This document shows positions 1 through 5,846 of a stretch of 5,846 nucleotides of DNA, piece by piece. This stretch comes from Acetobacteraceae bacterium. Its GTDB lineage: Bacteria; Pseudomonadota; Alphaproteobacteria; Acetobacterales; Acetobacteraceae. The first letter of the stretch is position 1. Each line of letters starts with the position of its first letter. The stretch spans positions 1 through 5,846 of the forward strand of contig CANJOG010000143.1 of the NCBI GenBank assembly GCA_947475475.1, given 5' to 3'. The translations under genes and the position numbers were made by a program. The notes below the pieces were generated by a model. The model worked only from the letters and a program-made list of their open reading frames with translations. It made no database searches and was not told the DNA's origin.

Positions 1-475
1 CGGAAAGTCACACAAACTCGCCCTCGTCGCCTGCGCCCGAAAGCTCATTATATTCGCCAATACCGTCGTCCAGAGGAACCAGCCTTGGCATGCACAGACC
101 AGCGCCGCTTAATGGTTGCGCTACTGGCTGCAGCCGCGCGTCGGTCCGAATGTCCGGAATCGACCTATTGCGGACATTGGTCGGCCACGGGCCGACTGGC
201 TGGGTCAATGCCAAAACGCGCCGAGGGGGCAACTCCCGCACCAAGGCGTGTCCCAACGCCACTCCTTGACTCTGACCGCCGGCGGACTGCGATGGCCTGC
301 GGCTCGGGTGCGGCGCCCAATTTTTTCGTCACAAGGGTAAGTCATGTCAGCTGCGCTGGGGCATCGGCATCTTATTTGACATTCAGACTGAGTATTTTCC
401 GAGGCTGCGCTGCCGATTTGTTGCGGCGCAGCTTGCTGAGTGTGGTCGCCCCGAAAGGGGGAGCACAAACAAAAC
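1..475. other. Gene-free left flank
   Basis: I find no supportable gene here. Open frames on both strands are low-complexity Arg/Pro/Ala-rich translations without family motifs, and none has a convincing ribosome binding site. The stretch contains the inverted repeat at 149-178 and a TTGACA hexamer at about 374-379. No -10 element lies at the usual spacing from that hexamer; the nearest AT-rich hexamer, TATTTT, is only about 11 bases downstream. A minus-strand frame running leftward to a stop at position 8 could be the end of a decayed gene, but nothing in it is recognisable. Confidence 0.5.
149..178. repeat. Inverted repeat, likely dispersed intergenic palindrome
   Basis: The 8-base arms AATGTCCG (149-156) and CGGACATT (171-178) are perfect reverse complements around a 14-base loop. 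The pairing can be extended outward with a bulge, since GGTCC lies on the left and GGTCGG on the right. The arms sit in DNA without a supportable gene, and the same AATGTCCG/CGGACATT words are, as I recall, common in intergenic palindromes of soil alphaproteobacteria. That last point is memory, not a search. Function unknown; it could be a transcript-stabilising hairpin or the remains of a small mobile palindrome. Confidence 0.45.
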
Positions 476-479
476 GGAG
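476..479 (+). promoter_or_regulatory. Ribosome binding site that sets the TTG start at 487
   Basis: GGAG, within ACGGAG, stands 7 bases before the TTG codon at 487-489. No in-frame ATG or GTG lies near the start of the repeat-bearing protein. This site is the main reason to start the small gene here rather than far upstream at the first available start codon of the frame. Confidence 0.5.
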
Positions 480-486
480 CAATACT

Positions 487-672
487 TTGACAAAAAATCT
501 GATCACTGATGGCACTCACGAAGATCACGTGCGAGTTGGTCAGCAAAGCCACAAGAATGCGCCAGCGGCTTCCGCTTCTAAAGATGGGCAGCCCGAGCCC
601 CAACATGGCGGTCAGGGCGGCGCGCATGAACAGCATGTGAAGGCCGGCGAGCAGAGCCACAAAAACATCTGA
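487..672 (+). CDS. Small hydrophilic protein with two HExHVxxGxQSHKN repeats
   Basis: I do not recognise this 61-residue protein with certainty. It carries two 14-residue repeats, HEDHVRVGQQSHKN at residues 11-24 and HEQHVKAGEQSHKN at 47-60, identical at 10 of 14 positions. They are joined by an Ala/Ser/Gly/Gln-rich linker containing GGQGG, and the protein ends one residue after the second repeat. It is His-, Gln- and Lys-rich, with no Cys, no signal peptide and no membrane segment. The G-x-QSHKN part loosely recalls the GG-x-x-SH core of KGG-type stress-induced repeat proteins; that is a resemblance, not an assignment. The TTG start is chosen because GGAG lies 7 bases upstream. The frame stays open leftward to about 85, but that part looks like random high-GC translation. 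A stress protein gene follows 273 bases downstream on the same strand. It could still be chance coding, but the internal repeat argues against that. Confidence 0.55.
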   Translation: MTKNLITDGTHEDHVRVGQQSHKNAPAASASKDGQPEPQHGGQGGAHEQHVKAGEQSHKNI

Positions 673-712
673 GCCTCATTTTCCGACGAGAGATCGCAAC
701 GAGATATCTGCA

Positions 713-734
713 CGGCGGAGCGATCGCCCCGCCG
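713..734. repeat. Near-perfect 22-base palindrome; hairpin after small gene
   Basis: CGGCGG-A-GCGATCGC-C-CCGCCG reads the same on both strands except for one mismatched pair (A719 against C728). It begins 40 bases after the stop codon of the small repeat protein. As RNA it could fold into a GC-rich hairpin with a GAUC loop and one A-C mismatch. No T-tract follows, so it is a poor intrinsic terminator. It may instead be a 3'-stabilising hairpin or a binding site for a dimeric regulator ahead of the stress gene at 946. Confidence 0.4.
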
Positions 735-945
735 GTTGGGTGTGAAGCGCTCCTCTCCATGCTCATAAGGGGCATGAAGCTTGCTCGTTTCTGGAGAGCC
801 GACTTTCCGGACACGCGCTCGTAGCTTGCCCGTAGCTAATTTGGCGGTCCCATCAACTGGCCGGAGCAGCGAGCGCGCTACTACCGTGGGCCGCGGTCAT
901 AGTCTGAACTGAACACGACGCCGTCACCAAAAAGAAGGACAAGTC

Positions 946-1431
946 ATGAATAGCCTCCAGGGAAATCCGGCTGAACTGCGTGAGCAATTTTGGCATGCAA
1001 TGGAAGATTCTCCATTTGTCATGCTTCAGCTCGACGCCGACACAGACAGTGCGGCGCCGATGACAGCGCAGCTTGACCGCACCGCCAGTCACGAAATTTG
1101 GTTCTTTACCTCGCGCACCAATCGTTTCGCTGTCATGGGTCCAGCCACGGCGACATTTTCCAGTAAAGGCCACGATGTTTTTGCTCGTTTTCATGGAACT
1201 CTCAGTCAGGAAACCGACCGCTCCCGGCTGGACAGCCAATGGTCCAACATGGTGGCAGCCTGGTTTCCCGGCGGCAAGGACGATCCGAACCTGTTGATGA
1301 TGTGCATGAAGTTGGGTAGCGCGTCCATCTGGTCGACAAGCGAATTGGGCCTTCTGGGCACTGCCAAAATGATGCTGGGACAGGACGTGCGTGCCGAAGC
1401 GGCTGGCGCCTATGTTGAGACAAAACTCTGA
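946..1431 (+). CDS. Pyridoxamine 5'-phosphate oxidase-like general stress protein
   Basis: This 161-residue protein belongs to the split-barrel flavin-binding fold related to pyridoxamine 5'-phosphate oxidase, in the branch annotated as general stress protein 26. Visible signs are the early helix ending in SPFVMLQL (22-29), the strand HEIWFFTSRTNRFA (49-62), the ATATFSSKGHDVFARFHGTL strand pair (68-87), and a C-terminal section with WFPGGKDDPNLLMMCMK (106-122) followed by A-x-IWS (126-130). Family members typically bind FMN, sometimes F420 or heme, as small cytoplasmic dimers. The physiological substrate is generally unknown. True PdxH is longer and has a different C-terminus, so vitamin B6 synthesis is unlikely. 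The start is well supported: AAGGA (935-939) lies 6 bases before the ATG. The gene stands alone, with no same-strand gene close behind. A degenerate EcfG-like promoter may lie at 863-888 (GGAGC-N17-CGTG), too weak to annotate. Confidence 0.86.
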   Translation: MNSLQGNPAELREQFWHAMEDSPFVMLQLDADTDSAAPMTAQLDRTASHEIWFFTSRTNRFAVMGPATATFSSKGHDVFARFHGTLSQETDRSRLDSQWSNMVAAWFPGGKDDPNLLMMCMKLGSASIWSTSELGLLGTAKMMLGQDVRAEAAGAYVETKL

Positions 1432-1498
1432 GGTCCTTTGTAGTCGACCAGAACGCTTGCAATGCTGCGGATTTGAGATCGAAGGCGCGGCTTGAACT

Positions 1499-1523
1499 GG
1501 AACCCGTGGCAATTCGACGCGTT
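1499..1523 (+). promoter_or_regulatory. EcfG-type general stress promoter match
   Basis: GGAAC (1499-1503), 16 intervening bases, then CGTT (1520-1523) match the consensus of promoters used by EcfG, the general stress sigma factor of Alphaproteobacteria (GGAAC-N16/17-CGTT). Transcription would start near 1530 and run right, toward the 3' end of queA. No convincing gene follows within 240 bases, so the product, if any, would be a small RNA or a very short peptide. A rough chance estimate for such a 9-base match at either spacing on both strands of this window is about 0.1, so it may be accidental. Confidence 0.4.
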
Positions 1524-1640
1524 AAAGTTCTTCTGTGCGACTGAGAGAAACAGAAAAGTAGCATAAGGCGCGCCAAGAGTTCCATGCGGAAGTGGAATTC
1601 TTGAGCCGCCCCTGGCGTAGACCCTCCGCCACATCAGTGG

Positions 1641-1770
1641 GGTATATGAAATATAAGAATTTTGTATCAGAAGTAAATTGCAATAAAATAATTGTATTCT
1701 GTGAGAATCTAAATATTAAATACCTCTGTCGCAGTATGGTAAAACTCCATTTAAAGATCAATAGTAATCA
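1641..1770. other. AT-rich intergenic block after queA
   Basis: Only 33 of these 130 bases are G or C (25%), while the flanking DNA is visibly GC-rich. The block begins abruptly after a GC-rich stretch ending near 1640 and stops at the queA 3' end. No gene with a ribosome binding site is evident: the plus-strand frame through it runs into queA antisense, and the minus-strand frame has no family motif. It lies where transcripts from the left and from queA would converge. It may be a terminator zone, a silencer-type AT-rich tract, or a foreign insertion scar. Confidence 0.6.
1696..1708 (-). terminator. Weak candidate terminator of the queA operon
   Basis: On the minus strand ATTCT-CAC-AGAAT forms a 5-base-pair hairpin followed closely by an AT-rich run with four consecutive T. 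It lies about 65 bases past the queA stop. The stem is short and AT-rich, so this is only the best intrinsic-terminator candidate I can see in the gap. Confidence 0.2.
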
Positions 1771-1772
1771 GG

Positions 1773-2807
1773 CTACGCTTTCTGCAGCAGGCTGGAATCG
1801 CCATAGGAATAGAACCTGTAACCAGTCTCCACCGCGTGCTGATAGGCCGCCTTCATGCGCGTGGTCCCCGCGAAGCCGCAGACCAGCATGAACAGCGTCG
1901 AGCGCGGCAGGTGGAAATTGGTCATCAGAAGATCAGCGGTGCGGAATGTATGGCCGGGCAGCAGGAAGAGTTCGGTCTCGCCATTGAAGGGGCGGATCGT
2001 GCCGTCTTCATTGGCAGCCGATTCCAGCAAACGCAGCGAGGTGGTGCCGACCGCGATCAGGCGGCCGCCGGCAGCGCGGGCGGCGTTGATGGTGGCGGCG
2101 GCATCGGCGGAGATGTAGCCGCGCTCGGCATGGATGCGGTGTTCGGCAATCTCGTCGGCGCGCACGGGCAGGAAGGTGCCGGCGCCGACATGGAGCGTGA
2201 TGGTGACGCGCTGCACACCGCGCGCATCCAGCGCGGCGAGCAGGTCCGGGGTGAAATGCAGCCCGGCGGTGGGGGCGGCGACCGCGCCTTCGTCGCGGGC
2301 GAAGATGGTCTGGTAGTCGCTCTGATCGGATGCGGTGGGGCCGGTCGGGCGCTCGATATAGGGCGGCAAAGCTAGGGCGCCGGCGCGCGATAAGGCGGAC
2401 GAGAACGCCGCGCCTTCCAGATTGAAGCGGAGCGTGACGCCGCCATCGGGGTCGCGGTGGATGACGGTGGCGGTGAGGTCATCGGCGCCGTCGAAATGCA
2501 ACGTGTCGCTGTCGCGCAGGCGGCGGGCGTTGCGGGCCAGCGCGTGCCAGGCGCCATCGGGTTCGGGGCGGTTCAGCGTGATGCCGATGCGGGCCTCGCC
2601 GCGCCTTGCGCTGAGCTGGGCGGGGATGACGCGGGTGTCGTTGGCGATCAGCAGGTCGCCGGGGCGGAGGAAGTCCGGCAGGTCGCGGACGATGCGATCC
2701 TGCAAGGTCTCGCCGACCACCAGAAGGCGTGCGGAATCGCGCGGGCGCGCGGGTTCATGCGCGATCCGCTCCGGGGGGAGGGCGAAGTCGAAATCCGAGG
2801 TGCGCAA
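1773..2807 (-). CDS. queA: S-adenosylmethionine:tRNA ribosyltransferase-isomerase QueA
   Basis: QueA transfers and rearranges the ribosyl part of S-adenosylmethionine onto 7-aminomethyl-7-deazaguanine at the wobble position (34) of tRNAs with GUN anticodons, giving epoxyqueuosine. This is a late step of queuosine synthesis in the cytoplasm. Family signatures are clear: FDFALPPERIA (6-16), DSARLLVV (24-31), DLLIANDTRVIPAQL (51-65), AAPTAGLHFT (178-187), HVGAGTFLPV (206-215), TTSLRLLESA (255-264), LLPGHTFR (282-289), LLMTNFHLPRSTL (293-305) and the terminal YRFYSYGD (330-337). Starting at the TTG codon 2805-2807 gives 344 residues, the usual family length, and the N-terminus MRTSDFDF typical of QueA. 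The frame is open farther upstream to 2948, but that extension would overlap the VOC gene and has no QueA likeness. The ribosome binding site is weak, and the start lies 17 bases after the VOC stop, suggesting coupled translation. It is the last gene of the run. tgt, often next to queA, is not here. Confidence 0.96.
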   Translation of the reverse strand: MRTSDFDFALPPERIAHEPARPRDSARLLVVGETLQDRIVRDLPDFLRPGDLLIANDTRVIPAQLSARRGEARIGITLNRPEPDGAWHALARNARRLRDSDTLHFDGADDLTATVIHRDPDGGVTLRFNLEGAAFSSALSRAGALALPPYIERPTGPTASDQSDYQTIFARDEGAVAAPTAGLHFTPDLLAALDARGVQRVTITLHVGAGTFLPVRADEIAEHRIHAERGYISADAAATINAARAAGGRLIAVGTTSLRLLESAANEDGTIRPFNGETELFLLPGHTFRTADLLMTNFHLPRSTLFMLVCGFAGTTRMKAAYQHAVETGYRFYSYGDSSLLQKA

Positions 2808-2824
2808 GGCAGAAGCCGGCCTGA

Positions 2825-3235
2825 TTACATCGGGAGGTAGCTGGAAATCTCGACCAGATTGCCATCGGGGTCGCGGCAATAGACCGACATCATCGGGCCG
2901 AGCGCGCCGGTGCGGGCGACCGGGCCCATTTCGATCATCACGCCGCAATCATGCAGATGGCCGACAATCTCCGCGGGGCCGACGCCGGTGACGAAGCAGA
3001 GATCGGCCGTGCCGGGGGCGGCGGCGCGGGCATTCGGTTTGAATTCCTGCCCGGCCTGGTGGAGGTTGAGCTTCTGGCCGCCGAATTTCAGCGCCGTGCG
3101 CAGGCCTTGGCCGCCCTTGCCGGTGCCATATTCGTCCCGCTCCATGCCCAGCACGCGCTGGTACCAGGAGGCGGTCATCTCGATATCGCTGCAGGTCAGC
3201 ACGAGGTGGTCGAGGCGGTCGACGGTAAAGCGCAC
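2825..3235 (-). CDS. VOC-family (glyoxalase/dioxygenase-fold) protein, GLOD5-like
   Basis: This 136-residue single-domain protein of the vicinal oxygen chelate superfamily has two beta-alpha-beta-beta-beta modules. The first runs from RLDHLVLTCSDIE (7-19) through ASWYQRVLGM (22-31) and LKFGGQKLNLHQAGQEF (49-65). The second runs from DLCFVTG (78-84) through GVMIEMGPVARTGA (98-111) to SVYCRDPDGNLVEISSY (117-133). Probable metal ligands are His10, His59 and Glu129. The order and wording closely resemble the glyoxalase-domain protein 5 group, whose substrate is not established, so glyoxalase I activity should not be assumed. The start codon is GTG at 3233-3235, supported by GAGAGG (3244-3249) 8 bases upstream. 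It lies 27 bases after the fumarase stop and 17 bases before queA, so it is very likely co-transcribed with both. The second Asp-Pro-Asp-Gly-Asn loop near the C-terminus is typical of the family. Confidence 0.93.
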   Translation of the reverse strand: MRFTVDRLDHLVLTCSDIEMTASWYQRVLGMERDEYGTGKGGQGLRTALKFGGQKLNLHQAGQEFKPNARAAAPGTADLCFVTGVGPAEIVGHLHDCGVMIEMGPVARTGALGPMMSVYCRDPDGNLVEISSYLPM

Positions 3236-3262
3236 GGCGTGGCCCTCTCTGATAGCGGTAGA

Positions 3263-4909
<1,647 letters not shown>

Positions 4910-4916
4910 GGTCTGC

Positions 4917-5504
4917 TCAGTCCTTGCGGCGGCGGAAGGCGTCGAGGCTGATCACCTGCGGGGCGGCAGGCGGGGTCTCGTCATCCGTCTTGGTCTCATC
5001 GGTTTTGGTTTCGGCCTTCGTCGGGGCCGGCTTGGGGGTGTCGAGTGTGTGGATTTCGGCGTCCCCCGCCTCGGCGTCCTCTTCCTCGTCATCTTCCTCG
5101 GGCAGGCCATCCGGAGCGCGGAATCGCAGGCCGAAGCGGACGACCGGGTCGGCAAAGCCGGTGACGGCAGCGATCGGGATGAGCAGCGTGCTGGGAATGC
5201 CGCCGAAGGAGAGGCCGACGCTAATGCGGTCCGGCACTTCCTCGTATCTGAGGTCCCAGAACTGGTGCTGGAGCACGATGGTCATCTCACGTGGATATTT
5301 GGCGCGCAGATGCGGCGGGATGGCGACGCCTGGGAAGTCGGTGCGGAAGGTGACGTAGAAATGATGCGCACCTGGCAGCCCGGCCTTGGAGGCGAACTCG
5401 ATCGCGCGGCGCACCACATGGCGCAGCGCGTCCTCGGTCCAGTCATCGTATGGCAGCTTGCTTTCCGGCACATCGCCCGGGGGCTGACCGCTTTCATCCT
5501 GCAT
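4917..5504 (-). CDS. sspB: SspB, ClpXP adaptor (alphaproteobacterial type)
   Basis: SspB binds ssrA-tagged proteins and tethers them to the ClpX unfoldase, speeding degradation by ClpXP in the cytoplasm. The 195-residue protein has the expected layout. A folded substrate-binding core spans about residues 18-130, with HHFYVTFRTDFPGVAIP (47-63), MTIVLQHQFWDLRY (74-87), ISVGLSFGGIPSTLLIPIAAVTGFADP (94-120) and FGLRF (124-128). A strongly acidic stretch follows (136-150, EEDDEEED-rich), then a flexible Lys/Thr/Pro linker. The C-terminus VISLDAFRRRKD (184-195) is the ClpX-docking (XB) motif. Length and linker fit the alpha-type SspB rather than the E. coli type. The start is supported by AGGA (5514-5517) 9 bases before the ATG. 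Its stop lies 7 bases before the fumarase start. The tmRNA gene lies just upstream on the same strand, so the tag-writing RNA and the tag-reading adaptor are neighbours. No promoter in the 100-base gap is clear to me. Confidence 0.96.
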   Translation of the reverse strand: MQDESGQPPGDVPESKLPYDDWTEDALRHVVRRAIEFASKAGLPGAHHFYVTFRTDFPGVAIPPHLRAKYPREMTIVLQHQFWDLRYEEVPDRISVGLSFGGIPSTLLIPIAAVTGFADPVVRFGLRFRAPDGLPEEDDEEEDAEAGDAEIHTLDTPKPAPTKAETKTDETKTDDETPPAAPQVISLDAFRRRKD

Positions 5505-5602
5505 GTCGTCTCGTCCTGTGCAGCCGGCGAACCCATAGCCCGACCCGGCGGATGGCGGAAGATAGGCGCGAGCGGTCCTGTATCGTGCCGGTGTGGGAAA
5601 GT

Positions 5603-5636
5603 GGGGGGTTTCTGTTGCCCGGTACCCCCCGGACCG
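5603..5636 (-). other. Pseudoknot downstream of the tmRNA tag
   Basis: In the RNA, CGGU (5636-5633) pairs with ACCG (5623-5620). The enclosed loop contains GGGGGG (5630-5625), which can pair with CCCCCC (5608-5603) downstream, giving an H-type pseudoknot with a connecting loop of about 11 bases. It lies 10 bases after the tag stop codon, where tmRNA coding pieces commonly carry a pseudoknot. It marks the approximate 3' end of the coding piece. Confidence 0.7.
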
Positions 5637-5646
5637 CGCTTATCGC

Positions 5647-5682
5647 TTATGCAGCGACAGCGAGTGCCTGATTGTCGTTGGC
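5647..5682 (-). other. ssrA: tmRNA tag reading frame, ANDNQALAVAA plus stop
   Basis: Eleven codons from GCC (5682-5680) to GCA, followed by TAA (5649-5647), encode ANDNQALAVAA. The start resembles the ANDN of alphaproteobacterial tags bound by SspB, and the AVAA end is a ClpX-type C-terminal degron. The resume codon is inferred as GCC: the preceding bases CTACGT carry the conserved U at -5 and A at -4 that position the resume codon in E. coli tmRNA. No initiation codon is used. A tag starting one codon earlier (Arg) is less likely. Confidence 0.88.
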
Positions 5683-5765
5683 ACGTAGAAATGGCCCGAT
5701 GACGGCGGAACCATGCCGGGCAAAAGATGAGTCTTTACCACGCGTGTCGAGCCTGTTTCGCCCCC

Positions 5766-5801
5766 ATAAGGCCCGGAGGGTGTTGAGTCCCCTGGGCTGA
5801 A
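5766..5801 (-). other. Excised spacer of the permuted tmRNA precursor
   Basis: These 36 bases lie between the CCA end of the acceptor piece and the first G of the coding piece. GCCC near its 5' side can pair with GGGC near its 3' side, with inner GGG/CCC pairing, so the spacer probably closes as a hairpin capping the acceptor stem in the precursor. In known permuted tmRNAs this segment is removed by tRNA-type processing, leaving two RNAs held together by base pairing. Confidence 0.7.
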
Positions 5802-5846
5802 TGGTGGAGGCGCCGGGCACTGCCCCCGGGTCCACAACGCTTATTC

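Larger units (their letters stand above)
5603..5846 (-). ncRNA. ssrA: Transfer-messenger RNA, permuted two-piece form (5' end beyond window)
   Basis: tmRNA rescues stalled ribosomes: it enters as alanyl-tRNA, swaps in its own short message and adds a proteolysis tag. The gene is circularly permuted, as in Alphaproteobacteria. Read on the minus strand, the acceptor piece comes first (from the window edge to CCA at 5804-5802), then an excised spacer (5801-5766), then the coding piece starting at 5765. GGGGGCG (5765-5759) pairs with CGCCTCC (5812-5806) to give a 7-bp acceptor stem with the G3-U70 pair that alanyl-tRNA synthetase needs, followed by ACCA. A 5-bp T stem (5829-5825 with 5817-5813) encloses loop GGCAGTG. 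ACACGC near the start of the coding piece can pair with GCG-T-TGT of the acceptor piece. A pseudoknot follows the tag. The coding-piece 3' end is set only approximately by that pseudoknot, and the acceptor piece runs off the right edge. Confidence 0.94.

Noticed and set aside
374..400. TTGACA hexamer followed by TATTTT as a housekeeping promoter for the small gene
   Set aside because: The spacing is about 11 bases instead of 16-18, so it is not a credible sigma-70-type promoter.
85..486. Upstream extension of the small repeat protein to an ATG at about position 85
   Set aside because: The added 134 residues look like random GC-rich translation, no repeat or motif is found in them, and a good ribosome binding site sits directly before the TTG at 487.
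863..888. GGAGC-N17-CGTG as an EcfG promoter for the stress protein at 946
   Set aside because: Position relative to the gene is suitable, but each half has one mismatch to the consensus, so it is too weak to annotate as a feature.
853..1512. 219-codon open frame on the minus strand opposite the stress protein gene
   Set aside because: The plus-strand frame has a clear family match and a ribosome binding site; the minus frame has neither.
1592..1772. Small plus-strand frame starting with GTG through the AT-rich block
   Set aside because: No ribosome binding site at a proper distance, no recognisable motif, and it continues antisense into queA.
5640..5837. Open frames across the right end on the minus strand that could be called small proteins
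   Set aside because: They translate the tmRNA gene; only the final 11 codons of one of them are used, as the tag.

Overview
The window looks like chromosomal DNA from an alphaproteobacterium of moderately high GC. Three things point there: a circularly permuted two-piece tmRNA gene, an alpha-type SspB with a long acidic linker and a C-terminal ClpX-docking motif, and a tmRNA tag of the ANDN...AVAA type. I cannot name the genus from sequence alone.

Right part (about 1773-5846, all minus strand, read from right to left): a compact run of genes in the order ssrA (tmRNA, cut by the right edge), sspB (ClpXP adaptor), class I fumarate hydratase, a small glyoxalase/VOC protein, and queA (queuosine synthesis). 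Spacings between the four protein genes are 7, 27 and 17 bases, so they very probably form one transcription unit. The tmRNA lies about 100 bases upstream of sspB on the same strand. The tmRNA writes the degradation tag on stalled nascent proteins and SspB hands tagged proteins to ClpXP, so two steps of one quality-control pathway sit side by side. Fumarase, VOC protein and QueA are metabolic or tRNA-modification passengers with no obvious mechanistic link to it. VOC starts with GTG and queA most likely with TTG.

Middle (about 1432-1772): no convincing gene. It holds a clean GGAAC-N16-CGTT match to the EcfG general-stress promoter, reading rightward, and a sharply AT-rich block (33 G+C in 130 bases) just past the 3' end of queA.

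Left part (1-1431, plus strand): a pyridoxamine-5'-phosphate-oxidase-like general stress protein at 946-1431, and a probable 61-residue protein at 487-672 with two copies of an HE-x-HV-x-x-G-x-QSHKN repeat, preceded by a good ribosome binding site and a TTG start. Bases 1-480 show no supportable gene, only an AATGTCCG/CGGACATT inverted repeat that looks like a dispersed intergenic palindrome. A near-perfect 22-base palindrome lies 40 bases after the small gene.

The most rewarding points are the ssrA-sspB pairing with its short 11-residue tag, the small repeat protein, and the EcfG-like promoter with no gene in front of it. I see no evidence for a wholly new multi-gene system here.
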